Assembly (NCBI GenBank): GCA_905181725.1
Contig: CAJIYX010000087.1
Coordinates: 1-41,194 of the forward strand
Reading direction: 5' to 3'
Origin: Alphaproteobacteria bacterium UBA830
GTDB lineage: Bacteria > Pseudomonadota > Alphaproteobacteria > MPNO01 > UBA830
DNA: 41,194 nucleotides
Shown piece after piece: positions 1 through 9,299 of the stretch. The notes beneath the pieces were generated by a model, which made no database searches, was not told the origin of the DNA, and was given only the letters and a program-made list of their open reading frames with translations. Made by a program: the position numbers and the translations under genes. Position 1 is the stretch's first letter. The number at the start of each line of letters is the position of its first letter.

Positions 1-101
1 TGCGGGTGAAGCATCAGCGCTATCGACGGGTTTTCCTTCTTGCTGTGATGGTAACGGCCTTCAAGACGGCCTTCAGGCCCGTTGAAAATTATTTCCGGCA
101 T
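1..101 (-). CDS. Alpha/beta hydrolase, N-terminal part only (runs off the window)
   Basis: A minus-strand ATG at 101-99 opens a frame with no stop to the window edge. It encodes about 33 residues beginning MPEIIFNGPEGRLEGRYHHS and continuing to ALMLHPH. This matches my memory of the start of a conserved alphaproteobacterial alpha/beta hydrolase whose HPHP motif precedes the oxyanion-hole glycine, and which often sits divergently beside a cysteine desulfurase gene, as here. An AGGA Shine-Dalgarno-like sequence lies about nine bases upstream of the ATG. The catalytic residues lie outside the window, so substrate and activity cannot be judged. Confidence 0.7.
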   Translation of the reverse strand, partial: MPEIIFNGPEGRLEGRYHHSKKENPSIALMLHP

Positions 102-359
102 CCGCTAATTCCTGTCAATTCCGCATCGCACCGCTGGCAACACCGGGTGACGGCGCTGTCTGGCACTGGTTGACTAACCCGTCGCGCAACGTAAATTCTA
201 TCGCAACAGCGCAGAAATGCACGCGTTACGGAGTGGTGTCGTTCGTTCGGATTTAGAGCTGGCGGACTATAACACAATCGCAGGGACCGAATTCAAGTAT
301 TCCGGACACATTGCCCGCGCTTTTTTTAAATTAAGACAATATGAGGATATACCACCGCC
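102..359. other. Divergent intergenic region between hydrolase and cysteine desulfurase
   Basis: This 258-bp spacer must hold the promoters of both divergent genes. The right end is AT-rich (a T-run and AATTAAGACAATATGAGG just before the desulfurase start). I looked for an iron-responsive or IscR-like palindrome and saw no convincing one. A short open frame on the minus strand (89-277) has no family resemblance and overlaps the better-supported hydrolase start. Confidence 0.4.
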
Positions 360-1478
360 ATGACTGACCGCCTCTATCTGGACTATAACGCCACTGCCAA
401 AATCCGCCCCGAGGTCATCGAGGCGCTGGCCGGCGCGATGGCGACAGTCGGTAATGCGTCATCCGTTCACGGCGCCGGCCGCGATGCCCGCAAGGCCGTC
501 GAAGGCGCGCGGCGGAAGCTTGCCGCCCTTCTGGGCGCCTCCCCCAATCAGGTTATCTTCACCAGCGGCGGGACCGAGGCCGACAACCAGGTCATGCATA
601 TGTGCGATCCCGCCCGCACCTTTGTCAGCGCGGTCGAACACCCGGCCATTCTTGATGCCTGCCCCGGCGCACACCGTGTGCCGGTTGGTGCCGACGGCGT
701 TATCAATCTCGCAGCGCTGGATGCCCTGATGACAGAGGTGGATGCGCCGCAGCTGGTCGCGCTGATGCTTGCCAATAACGAAACCGGCGTTATCCAGCCG
801 GTAGCCGAAGCCGCGGAAATCGCGCACCGGCACGGCGCGTTGCTCCATTGCGACGCTGTACAGGCGGTCGGCAAAATCCCCGTCAACTTCGCCGCACTTG
901 GCGCTGACACAATGGCGATGACCGGGCACAAATTCGGTGGCCCGCAAGGCGTCGGCGCGCTTATCGTGCGCGCATCCGACACGGTGGACTGCCTGATGCG
1001 GGGCGGTGGCCAGGAGAGCGGGCTACGCGGCGGCACCGAGAGTGTCGCCCATATCACCGCCCTTGGCGTCGCGGCAGAGATTGCCGTGGAGCGCATGGAC
1101 GGCTATGCGGCGCTGGCCGGTTTGCGCGACGGCATGGAAGCGCGGCTTGTTCAGACCACACCCGGCATGCAGATCTTCGGTGCCGGTGCAGCGCGGCTGC
1201 CGAACACGTCCAAACTGATGATGCCGGGCGTAAGCTCGGAAACCCAGGTGATGTCGTTTGACCTTGCCGGCATAGAACTCAGTGCAGGCTCGGCCTGCTC
1301 CGCGGGCAGGATCGAGCCGCCATATGTTTTAACCGCCATGGGTGTGCCGGACTCAAACGCCCTGTGCGCCCTGCGCGTGAGCCTCGGCTGGGATACCGCC
1401 GAGGCCGATATCGAGCGGTTCATCGCTGAATGGGGAAAGATATTTGAGCGTGCCGGTGGCACCAGTGCCGCGGAGTAA
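360..1478 (+). CDS. Cysteine desulfurase (NifS/IscS-like)
   Basis: The 372-residue product is a PLP-dependent class V aminotransferase that takes sulfur from L-cysteine, giving alanine and an enzyme persulfide for Fe-S clusters or tRNA thiolation. The start LYLDYNATAKIRPEV is the family opening. The PLP region carries HCDAVQAVGKIPV, and the Schiff-base lysine lies in GHKFGGPQG near residue 190. The mobile-loop cysteine is in GSACSAG near residue 318. Length is slightly below the roughly 400 residues of IscS, which suits the shorter NifS-like forms of alphaproteobacteria. It ends four bases before the ferredoxin ATG, so the two are co-transcribed. A GAGGA ribosome site lies upstream. Which NifS subgroup it belongs to cannot be settled here. 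Confidence 0.9.
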   Translation: MTDRLYLDYNATAKIRPEVIEALAGAMATVGNASSVHGAGRDARKAVEGARRKLAALLGASPNQVIFTSGGTEADNQVMHMCDPARTFVSAVEHPAILDACPGAHRVPVGADGVINLAALDALMTEVDAPQLVALMLANNETGVIQPVAEAAEIAHRHGALLHCDAVQAVGKIPVNFAALGADTMAMTGHKFGGPQGVGALIVRASDTVDCLMRGGGQESGLRGGTESVAHITALGVAAEIAVERMDGYAALAGLRDGMEARLVQTTPGMQIFGAGAARLPNTSKLMMPGVSSETQVMSFDLAGIELSAGSACSAGRIEPPYVLTAMGVPDSNALCALRVSLGWDTAEADIERFIAEWGKIFERAGGTSAAE

Positions 1479-1482
1479 AATC

Positions 1483-1809
1483 ATGCCGACAATGATCTTC
1501 GTCGCGCCGGATGGCACTCAGACACCCGTCGATGTACCCGAAGGCCACTCGGTCCTGCAGGCGGCCTGGGACAACAAGATAGATATTGAGGGCGCCTGCG
1601 AAGGCTGCATGGCGTGTTCAACCTGTCATGTCATTGTCGACGAGCCGCATTTCGCAGCCCTGCCCGACCCGAGTGACGAGGAAGAAGATCTGCTCGACCT
1701 TGCCATCGGCGTGCGCCCCACATCACGGCTCGGGTGTCAGGTGACGGTGACGGCTGAGACAGATGGCATGGTCATCACCCTGCCGGCGACAACCAACAAC
1801 CAGATGTAG
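1483..1809 (+). CDS. [2Fe-2S] ferredoxin, adrenodoxin/Isc type
   Basis: A 108-residue soluble electron carrier. The cluster-binding segment GACEGCMACSTCHVIV gives the C-x5-C-x2-C ligands plus one extra cysteine, and the fourth ligand is in SRLGCQV near the C-terminus, as in vertebrate-type ferredoxins that serve Isc assembly or P450s. The start at 1483 is chosen because PTMIFVAPDGT is the family N-terminus; the longer frame from 1444 would overlap the desulfurase by 35 bases. Its position directly behind a cysteine desulfurase points to Fe-S cluster assembly. It converges on the broken secreted-protein gene 14 bases downstream. Confidence 0.88.
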   Translation: MPTMIFVAPDGTQTPVDVPEGHSVLQAAWDNKIDIEGACEGCMACSTCHVIVDEPHFAALPDPSDEEEDLLDLAIGVRPTSRLGCQVTVTAETDGMVITLPATTNNQM

Positions 1810-1823
1810 CGCAGCGAAAACTG

Positions 1824-2191
1824 CTAGCGAATGAGCGAATTGGGCATCTGGCAGAACACCGTCCCGCTGAGACGGAACGTTGTCGGCTGTTCGTTGGACA
1901 CAAAAATTGTCGTAATTGCTGACACGCCGAATTCGATGAAATCGACGACGTTGACATCCTTTTTCTCAAATATGCGTTCATGTTTGGCGCCACTCGCTGC
2001 GGTGGCAGGTGCCAGACACACAAATTTGCATCCACTATTGGCGACGCATCCGCGTCTGTAGGTGACAGCAGGTTTTTTGGCGATTGCTCCGCCCGGCGCA
2101 AGCGTGGCAAGAAACGGCACGGCACGGCACATACAAGAGCTAGGGTGGCGGACTTCAACACGAGCATTTTCTCGGACATTCTCGTGGCCAT
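1824..2191 (-). pseudogene. Small secreted protein gene frameshifted inside its signal peptide by a 5-bp tandem repeat
   Basis: An ATG at 2191 with a strong ribosome site (AAGAGGAAG, about ten bases upstream) begins MATRMSEKMLVLKSATLALV, the n- and h-regions of a signal peptide. At three copies of GTGCC (plus strand GGCAC, 2116-2130) the frame slips. Removing exactly one copy joins it to the frame that ends at 1824 and completes the hydrophobic core and an AIA cleavage site (AVPFLATLAPGGAIA-KKP). The mature part would be about 95 residues with four cysteines (CVANSGC, KFVCLAP, FCQMP) and no family I recognise. Either a recent inactivation or an on/off repeat switch is possible. As sequenced, the downstream frame could only start at an internal ATG (2132) that gives a poor signal peptide. 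Confidence 0.6.
2116..2130. repeat. Pentanucleotide repeat (GGCAC)x3 in the signal-peptide region
   Basis: Three perfect head-to-tail copies of GGCAC. Five is not a multiple of three, so each gain or loss changes the reading frame of the minus-strand secreted-protein gene. Two (or five) copies give an open full-length frame; the present three do not. Confidence 0.85.
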
Positions 2192-2264
2192 TTATTTAAA
2201 TCTTCCTCTTAATCACTGCCCATTGTACCAAAAGAAACAATCTTCGTGAGACCAACTTTTGGAC

Positions 2265-3467
2265 TCAGGTTTCTCGTCTGGCGATCAGATAAGGGATTGC
2301 CCCGACAATAAGGCCACATACTGCACTAAACGACACGATCGCCGCCATTGGAAACGGCGTTCCATCGGCCATAAACCCGTATATCTGGGCGAATACCGCG
2401 GCGGCGAACAACTGGATGAAGACACCAATCCCGGCCCCGGTGCCGGCAAGCGGACCAGCGACGATAATTGCGCCCGATTGCGCATTCGGCAGCGATATCC
2501 CCTGCGCAATGATGGCAAAATAGCCCGGCAAAAAGATTGTCAGCGGTGTCACTATCCCGGCAAACAGAAACCCGGCCTGCGTCAACGCGCCTGAAACCAT
2601 CACCACGCTGCCGGCCAAGACCATCACCTCGGGCCTGACCCGCCCAGCAAGACGGTTGGAGATAAGCGAGCCGGTCAGGAAGCCCGCGGGGAAACAGATG
2701 AAAAACAAACCAAATTCACGTGCTGGGCGACCAAGATAATCGATCATCAGGAACGACGATGCTGCCGCCATCGTGATGAAAACGCTGGTACTGAACCCTG
2801 ACTGCATCACATAGGCGCTGAATTTCAGGTTCGAGAACAGGCGCCGGTAGTCCCCCATCGGCGAAAAGCGGACACCCGCAGCGGCCCGACTGGTATGCGT
2901 TTCGAACATCACACGCCAGCACAACAGTCCAAGGATCACACCAAAACCGGCAGCACCGACAAGCACCGCCCGCCAGCCCGCGAAATCCACCAGAGCGCCG
3001 CCGATCGGCGTCGATATCATCGGACCAAGCGCATAGGCCATCGTGAGATAAGAGATCACCTTGACCAGGCGGTCGGCGCCAAAAACATCGCGCGCGATTG
3101 CCCGGGCCAGTCCGAGCCCACCACCGCCGCCGGCGGCCTGCAACACCCGCCCCGCAATCAACAGCCAGATATTGTCCGCTGCCGCCGCGCAGATCGAACC
3201 TGCGACGAACACCCCAATGGAACTCAGCAAGACCGGGCGCCGGCCATAACGGTCAGACAGCGCCCCGTAAAACAGAGACGCGAACGCCATCACAAACAAC
3301 GGCACGCTGATCGTCAGATTGACCACCGCTTCCGTGGTCATAAAATATGCTTTCACCGCGGGTAATGCCGGGAAAAAAATGTGCAGCGACAGCGGCAGAA
3401 ACGCCGTGGTCGCACCCAGAACGATGATGAATAGAGGACCGACTTTGCGGTCCGGGCTTGGTTGCAT
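2265..3467 (-). CDS. MFS drug/metabolite exporter, Bcr/CflA type
   Basis: The 400-residue protein shows about 12 hydrophobic segments and the MFS motif A GALSDRYGRRPVL between segments 2 and 3 near residue 70. It also has the R-V-L-Q-A-x-G-G stretch (GRVLQAAGGGGGLG) and RAIARDVFG that mark the Bcr/CflA proton-coupled exporters. The C-terminal DGTPFPMA motif before the last helix is also family-typical. No clear Shine-Dalgarno sequence precedes the ATG at 3467, but an inverted repeat (3475-3491) sits just upstream. It is monocistronic or co-oriented with the small secreted-protein gene 73 bp downstream. The substrate is unknown. A second exporter of the same family is at 12.4-13.6 kb. Confidence 0.85.
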   Translation of the reverse strand: MQPSPDRKVGPLFIIVLGATTAFLPLSLHIFFPALPAVKAYFMTTEAVVNLTISVPLFVMAFASLFYGALSDRYGRRPVLLSSIGVFVAGSICAAAADNIWLLIAGRVLQAAGGGGGLGLARAIARDVFGADRLVKVISYLTMAYALGPMISTPIGGALVDFAGWRAVLVGAAGFGVILGLLCWRVMFETHTSRAAAGVRFSPMGDYRRLFSNLKFSAYVMQSGFSTSVFITMAAASSFLMIDYLGRPAREFGLFFICFPAGFLTGSLISNRLAGRVRPEVMVLAGSVVMVSGALTQAGFLFAGIVTPLTIFLPGYFAIIAQGISLPNAQSGAIIVAGPLAGTGAGIGVFIQLFAAAVFAQIYGFMADGTPFPMAAIVSFSAVCGLIVGAIPYLIARRET

Positions 3468-3474
3468 CGTGTAC

Positions 3475-3491
3475 TTTCATATTTTGTGAAA
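3475..3491. promoter_or_regulatory. Inverted repeat TTTCA-N7-TGAAA upstream of the MFS gene
   Basis: Perfect 5-bp arms with a 7-bp spacer lie seven bases from the exporter start codon and inside the divergent spacer shared with the TauD-type gene. It could be a repressor site. Arms this short can occur by chance, so this is weak. Confidence 0.25.
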
Positions 3492-3643
3492 AGCTGGGCG
3501 CAATCCCGCCCCCTGTCAAACAGCCCCGACCGCAGTAGCGTTTTGTTCGCTGCTTCAATTAAGGTATTTTGATATTGTGAAATTCCTGCGATACGTTCTG
3601 ATCAGCCTGCGGAACAGAACGTCCAGAGAGAAAGAGTGCCGAT

Positions 3644-4492
3644 ATGCCCGACAGCCTTTTCACACACGACGCCCTCGATCCCTCGTATTCCGAAATCGCC
3701 GTCGCGCCGAGCTCGCCCCATGTCGGGGCGGAGATCAGCAGCATCGATCTGACCTGCGCACTATCGGACAGGCAGCTGGAAGAGCTTCGCCGGGCGTTCA
3801 CCGAATACCTCGTTATCTTCTTCCGCGACCAGGAGATCAGCTTCGAAGATCACGTCCGCCTGGCCGAATATTTCGGCTCCATCGGCGCCCATGTCGGCGT
3901 CACGACCATTAGTAATCCGACTGAAGACCCGAGGGTGCGGCTGTTTCACTATGACGAGACCACATCAAAGATATCGGGCGATATCTGGCATACGGATCAA
4001 TCTTGCGCCGAGAAACCTCCCCTCGGCAGCATTCTCTATAACCACACACTCCCGCCGAACGGCGGCGGCGATACGATTTTCGCCAGCATGTATGCCGCCT
4101 ATGACGCCCTGTCGGACCGGATGAAGAGCTATCTGGATGGGCTGATGGCGCTCCACGACGGCACACGGATCTTCGGGCCGGGCACACCCGCGGCGAGCCA
4201 TCCCGTTATCGTCCGCCATCCCGATAGCGGCAAAAAACTGATCTACGTGAACGATGCCTTTACGGCGAAGATCAATGACGTTCCGCCCGAAGAAAGCGAG
4301 GCAATACTGCGCTTTCTTTACGCGCATTGCGCGCGGCCCGAATGGTCATACAGGTTCCGCTGGCAGCCACATTCGATCGCCTTCTGGGACAACCGCTGCG
4401 CACATCATTACGCGGTTTCCGATTACTGGCCGGCAGTCCGGTCGGGTTTCCGCGTCCAGATCGACGGTATGGCATCGCCCGTCGCCGGATGA
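3644..4492 (+). CDS. TauD/TfdA-family Fe(II)/2-oxoglutarate dioxygenase
   Basis: A 282-residue non-haem iron dioxygenase that would couple 2-oxoglutarate decarboxylation to hydroxylation, often releasing sulfite or another leaving group. The metal facial triad is complete: H116-x-D118 in DIWHTDQS and the distal histidine in WDNRCAHHYAVSDY near residue 264. The 2-oxoglutarate-binding arginine follows in RSGFRVQIDG. GGGDTIFASMYAAYDAL is a strong family signature. The length is normal. The ATG follows an AGAGAGAAAGAG purine-rich leader. It diverges from the MFS exporter and converges on purC. The substrate (taurine, alkyl sulfonate, aryloxyalkanoate or other) cannot be told from sequence. Confidence 0.9.
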   Translation: MPDSLFTHDALDPSYSEIAVAPSSPHVGAEISSIDLTCALSDRQLEELRRAFTEYLVIFFRDQEISFEDHVRLAEYFGSIGAHVGVTTISNPTEDPRVRLFHYDETTSKISGDIWHTDQSCAEKPPLGSILYNHTLPPNGGGDTIFASMYAAYDALSDRMKSYLDGLMALHDGTRIFGPGTPAASHPVIVRHPDSGKKLIYVNDAFTAKINDVPPEESEAILRFLYAHCARPEWSYRFRWQPHSIAFWDNRCAHHYAVSDYWPAVRSGFRVQIDGMASPVAG

Positions 4493-4542
4493 ACTCCCGT
4501 CGGCACCTGACTACGCAGGCACTCGGCTATTGCAGCTAAGAC

Positions 4543-5310
4543 CTATTGCAGGGAAGACGGGCCGGTCATGTCACCAGGTGAATTGCTGTCGAGCAGGATA
4601 CCGAGCCTGCGGGCGACTTCCTGATAGGCTTCTTCGACGCCGCCGAGATCCCGACGGAACCGGTCCTTGTCCATGATCTCGTTCGTCTTCACGTCCCACA
4701 GACGGCAGTTATCAGGGCTGATCTCGTCCGCCAGGACGAGACGCAGATCCTCGTTATTCCACCAGCGGCCGAACTCAAGCTTGAAATCGATCAGACGGAT
4801 ACCGACAGCAAGAAACACGCCTGTCAGGAAATCGTTCACGCGTAGCGACATGTGCATGATCTCGTCCATTTCCTGGGGCGATGCCCAGCCAAAGGCCGTG
4901 ATGTGCTCTTCCGAAATCATTGGATCGTCCAGCTCGTCGGACTTGTAATAGTATTCGACAATCGACCGCGGCAGGGCACTGCCTTCTTCCAGGCCGAACC
5001 GCTTGGTGATCGAACCCGCGGCGACATTGCGGATCACGACCTCGACCGGGATGATTTCAACTTCGCGCACGAGCTGTTCGCGCATGTTCAGGCGGCGGAT
5101 GAAATGGGTCGGGATGCCGATGTCGCTTATCCGGGTCATCAGAAATTCCGAGATCCGGTTATTGATAACGCCTTTGCCGGTGATCGTGCCCTGCTTCTTG
5201 TTGTTAAAAGCGGTCGCGTCATCCTTGAAGTACTGGACCAGGGTGCCCGGTTCCGGGCCTTCGAAAAGGACTTTCGCCTTACCCTCGTAGATGCGTCTGC
5301 GGCGGGCCAT
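4543..5310 (-). CDS. purC: Phosphoribosylaminoimidazole-succinocarboxamide synthase (SAICAR synthetase)
   Basis: A 255-residue enzyme of de novo purine synthesis that joins CAIR and aspartate with ATP. The start at 5310 is chosen because [20 protein letters not shown] is the alphaproteobacterial PurC N-terminus; the frame stays open upstream to 5604 but that extension has no resemblance to the family. Signatures include [40 protein letters not shown] and [14 protein letters not shown]. The C-terminus carries a short non-conserved tail after RRLGI. purB lies 5 kb away on the same strand, with the DUF1476 gene, often found near purC in alphaproteobacteria, beside it, so an older purine cluster appears to have been split by opgGH and the NRDE gene. 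Confidence 0.95.
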   Translation of the reverse strand: MARRRRIYEGKAKVLFEGPEPGTLVQYFKDDATAFNNKKQGTITGKGVINNRISEFLMTRISDIGIPTHFIRRLNMREQLVREVEIIPVEVVIRNVAAGSITKRFGLEEGSALPRSIVEYYYKSDELDDPMISEEHITAFGWASPQEMDEIMHMSLRVNDFLTGVFLAVGIRLIDFKLEFGRWWNNEDLRLVLADEISPDNCRLWDVKTNEIMDKDRFRRDLGGVEEAYQEVARRLGILLDSNSPGDMTGPSSLQ

Positions 5311-5598
5311 GATATGCCTCGATTGTCTGAAATCCGCGCGCCCGGCGGCGCACGCTTGTATCGCAGATATAGCGAATTCGCGTCTGCCGTCAATGGCGGC
5401 CTTTGCCAATCGAACCGCCCAACACCCTCGGCGGCCCGGCAGAGAAAAATGTCCCCAGGCGGTCGGCCACGCCACATTATTTCCACAATCCCGGCACAAT
5501 CTGGGCTTAAGGGCGTCCGGCTTTTTCATCGCAGGCTCGTATGAGCCCAGACGGCGCATCGCGCCATATGGATCAGGCGGGCGGACAGAATATGGTAA
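5311..5598. other. Divergent purC/opgG intergenic region
   Basis: This 288-bp spacer separates the purC start (minus) from the reconstructed opgG start (plus). Open frames cross it on both strands but none resembles a protein family. I saw no hairpin or palindrome worth naming. Confidence 0.4.
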
Positions 5599-7165
5599 AT
5601 GCACACACAGCCCCCCGGATGCCGTTCGTTTCTCCTCAGACTATTCTCTCTCTTCACGCTTACCGCCGCGCGGCGAGCCCTGCACGCCCAGACAGTTTCT
5701 CAGACTATTTCCCCGTCTGCCCCCGTCTCTGCCCCGTTTTCGTAAGCGGATATGGTCACGGAGGCCAAAAGGCTGGCAGCGCGCCCCTTCGTGCTCCCGT
5801 CAACAGTTCCTCAAGCGCTCGGCAAGCTGACCTATGATCTCTACCGTCAGATCAGATTTCGAAAGGATCGCGCGATCTGGAGAAAATCACCGTCTCTCTT
5901 CGCGATAGAGCTGTTTTCGCCCGGATTTCTGTACAAGCATGGCATTGATATCTCCGTCGTCGAGAACGCCAAGGTGTTTCTCGCGGCGATCGACGAGGAG
6001 GCGTTTGACGTCCCGTCGCCCGAAATCGGGACGGTCCTGGCGGCGCTCTGCAAATTTGCCGGATTCCGGCTCCATTACCCCATCAATCGGCCGGATTATC
6101 AGGACGAATTCGTCGTCTTTCAGGGGGCGAGCTATTTTCAGGCGGTTTCCCGCGGCCATAGCTACGGGCTCTCCGCCCGCGGTCTCGCGATCGACGTTGC
6201 CGAACCGGGAGGAGAGGAATTCCCGAGCTTCACCCGTTTCTGGATCGAGCGCGCGTCGGCAGATGCAAACAGTATCGTCGTCCACGCGCTGCTCGACAGC
6301 CCGCGGATTTCCGGCGCATACCGGTTCGGTATTTACCCCGGTACCGCGACCGTTATCGATGTCGATGTCGATGTCGATCTGACGCTGTTTCCGCGCGAAC
6401 AGTTCGCCCATATCGGGCTGGGCGCGCTCACCTCGATGTTCATGTTCGGTCCTCTCGACACGGCAACCCGGGCGGATTACCGCCCGGCGGTCCACGATTC
6501 GCTCGGGCTTGCCGTCCATACCGGGACCGGTGAGCGCATATGGCGCCCGCTAAACAATCCGCGCCGTCTTCAGGTCAGCGGATTCGTCGACCGGAACCCG
6601 CGCGGTTTCGGGCTGATCCAGCGGGATCGCCGCTTCAGCCATTTTCAAGACCTCGAAGCCCGGTATCAAACCCGCCCATCCGCCTGGATCGCGCCAAAGG
6701 GTGACTGGGGCCCAGGCCGGATCGTCCTGGCGGAGATACCGACGGACTTGGAAACCAATGACAATATCGTTGCCTATTGGCGGCCCGATGCCGGTCTTAT
6801 ACCCCGGCACGACGTTCAAGGCGGGTTATCGGATTACCTGGCCGGAAGATGCCCCGACGACAGCAGGCTTTGCCCCGGTTATCCGCAGCGCCGCAGGCCG
6901 CACTTTTGATGGCAAACACCGCCAGATGGTAATCGATTACGCCCCTGCCAGCGGTGTAGCGCCGGGCGAGATACGTACTGATGTCAGCCTATCGCCCGGA
7001 AACCTTCTGGAGGCCGTGACCCAACCGAACCCGGAAACCGGCGGGACCCGGGTCTTCGTCACTTTTAACCCCGGGCCACGGAAAATGGTGGGGTTTCGGG
7101 TGTAGCCACAACATCTCGGACAGCCGGTCGATGAAACCTGGCTCTACCGCTGGACGCCGGAATGA
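5599..7165 (+). pseudogene. opgG: opgG/mdoG pseudogene (periplasmic glucan biosynthesis protein)
   Basis: OpgG is a periplasmic protein needed to build the branched osmoregulated periplasmic glucans. ATG 5599 opens a signal peptide ([21 protein letters not shown]) that is followed in the same frame by a TAA at 5743-5745, just before ADMVTEAKRLAARPF, where the mature OpgG domain starts. The long open part (from an internal ATG at 5752) is clearly OpgG: YDLYRQIRFRKDRAIW, ALTSMFMFGP, GTGERIWRPLNNPR, ETNDNIVAYWRP. A one-base insertion in a CCCC run near 6802 then shifts the frame; dropping one C restores IPGTTFKAGYRITWPEDAP. A TAG at 7103-7105 follows, and the true C-terminus VDETWLYRWTPE ends at 7165 in the same frame. 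A (GTCGAT)3 tract at 6361-6378 has expanded a VDVDVD stretch. Three independent lesions make a functional product very unlikely. Confidence 0.88.
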
Positions 7166-9299
7166 GACGGCAAACCGGGAAACCTGCCCTACCGCCCGAG
7201 GCGCCGATGGCGATGCCGCGACAATCCCGGCAGGGTATCCGGCAACAGACACGGCACACCCCGTCGCTTCCCGCACGCATCGCCACGATTGTTGCTCGGC
7301 TCGGTGTATTCGGCGCGACAGGCCTGCTGACCGCCTTTGGTGTACTGGAAATGTATGCGGTAGCGGCGGCAGGCGACGTCACGCCGCTCCAGTGGCTGTT
7401 TCTTGTCGCCTTCTCGCTTACTTTTACGTGGACCGGATTTTCCGCCTGTCAGGCGGTCGCCGGGTTTATCCGACTGATCCTGCTGGACGTCTTCCGCCGC
7501 TCTCCGGCCACACCCGATTGCATACCGGGCCCCGCACCGACCGGACCGCAATCCTGCTGCCGGTCTATAACGAGGATGCCGCCAGAATCGACGCCGGGGT
7601 ACGCGCCATGGCGGACGGATTGGCCGACCGGTTAGCAGGCGGGTCGCCCGGCGACTTCGCTTTCTTCCTGTTCAGCCACACCAATGACCCGGAAGCATGG
7701 GTAGCCGAAGAGACAGTGTTCGCCGCCCTGATCGACACGGCCCCGGCGGGTTGCCCGGTTTTTTACCGACACCGGCGCGACAATTGCGAACGCAAGGCCG
7801 GCAACATCGCCGACTGGGTCAACCGCTGGGGCGGCGCGTATGAAGCCATGATCGTGCTCGATGCCGACAGCCTGATCGCACCGGAGACGATGATCGAGAT
7901 GACCCGCCGTCTGGCGGCCGAGCTCGGGCTGGGCCTTATTCAGACCCTGCCTGGTATCATCGCGGGGCGCAGCCTGTTCGCACAGCTGCAGCAATTCGCC
8001 AATCGCTGTTACGGGCCGATCTTTGGCAACGGGCTTGCCGCCTGGCACGGCAATGGCGGAAATTTCTGGGGTCATAACGCTATCATCCGCACTGCGGCAT
8101 TCGCGGCAAGCAGCCGCCTGCCCCATCTCGCGGGCAACCCTCCGTTCGGGGACGACATCCTCAGTCATGACTTTGTCGAGGCGGCGTTGCTGAGACGCGC
8201 GGGTTGGGGCGGACGTTTCGATACCGACCTGCAATACAGTTTCGAGGAAGCGCCACCGTCGCTGGTCGATGTGATGATCCGCGACCGCCGCTGGCGTCAG
8301 GGAAACCTGCAGCACGGCAGGATGATGACGGCCTTGGGTATCCCACCCTCCAGCCGGCTCCATATGCTGTCGGGAATTCTCGGCTTCTCAGTGCACCATT
8401 CTGGTTGTTGCTGGTGGTCGTCGGATTTGCGCTCGCGGTTCAGGTCGCGCTGAACGGTCCCAATTATTTTCCCGGGCCCAGCCTTTTTCCCACATGGCCT
8501 GTGTTCGAATCCGAGCGTGCCATTCGGCTTTTTATCCTATCGATGGGCGTTCTGCTCACTCCGAAATTTCTTGGCTGGACCGCGGCGGCGGTCAATCTGC
8601 GCCGGTGTCGCGCGTTCGGCGGCCCGGTGCTGTTGACGCTCAGCGCCGGCGCACAGATCTTTTTATCGGCGCTGTATGCGCCGGTGCTGATGCTGGTCCA
8701 GACACAGTTCGTCTGGCAGGTCCTGCGCGGTGGCGACAGCGGCTGGAAACCGCAGCGGCGTGGCGACGGCGGTATGACGCTGCGGGACACCCTGCGGATC
8801 CATTTCTGGCACGCGACCATCGGTCTGTTGGCCGCCCTCGGTGCATGGACAATCGACGGCGGACCGCTCCTCTGGACCGGCGCCCTGATCCTGTCGCCCA
8901 TCACATCCTCGCTGAGCGGCAGCAAGAATGCCGGCGACGTTTTGCGGCCCCTGGCGTATTGCGGACGCCCGAAGAACGCGGCAACGCGACACACGGGATT
9001 CTTGCTGATCGGCGCACCTATCTTCCCCGGGGGTATGCCCTCCCGCGGGAGCAAAATTCACTTTCCGCGCTGGCCACCGATCCCGGCCTCAATGCCTGGC
9101 ATCGAATGCAGCTCGTCAGCACGCACGAGATCCCGCGTTCGGCCCGACCCTGTTCGTTGCCCGCGCAAAGGCCGAACACGAAAACGATCCCGCCCTGCTA
9201 TCGGACTGGCTCACGCCGGAAGAAAAACGGGCTTTTTTGCATGATGCGGAGCTGGTTCAGGCACTTCTTACCGCAGAACCACGGCTTCTGCGGGCCTAG
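7162..9299 (+). pseudogene. opgH: opgH/mdoH pseudogene (glucan glucosyltransferase)
   Basis: OpgH is the inner-membrane glucosyltransferase that polymerises UDP-glucose into the linear backbone of periplasmic glucans. The start overlaps the opgG terminator as ATGA. The N-terminus (PPEAPMAMPRQS, then two membrane helices) is in one frame to about 7515. The catalytic domain (AILLPVYNEDAARI, VLDADSLI, GHNAIIRT, RDRRWRQGNLQH) is in a second frame to about 8386. The membrane part (LSAPFWLLLVVVGFALAVQ) is in a third frame to about 8945, then LRTPEERGNATHGIL in another, and the tail DPAFGPTLFVARAKAEHE to the TAG at 9297 in yet another. Each of the four switches is explained by a single-base deletion (about 7515-7530, 8384-8388, 8943-8955, 9118-9130). 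Codon use is still that of the host, so decay is recent. Confidence 0.88.

Noticed and set aside
89-277. 62-residue minus-strand open frame
   Set aside because: It overlaps the better-supported hydrolase start in another frame and shows no family features.
459-1096. Several long open frames antisense to the cysteine desulfurase
   Set aside because: They are shadows of a GC-rich coding region with no recognisable protein features.
4527-4552. Direct repeat CTATTGCAG at the dioxygenase/purC junction as a mobile-element target duplication
   Set aside because: Only a few bases separate the copies, and nothing mobile lies between them.
4543-5604. Long N-terminal extension of PurC (98 extra residues)
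   Set aside because: The family N-terminus starts at 5310, and the extension is arginine/cysteine-rich with no similarity to PurC; it is open only because of high GC.
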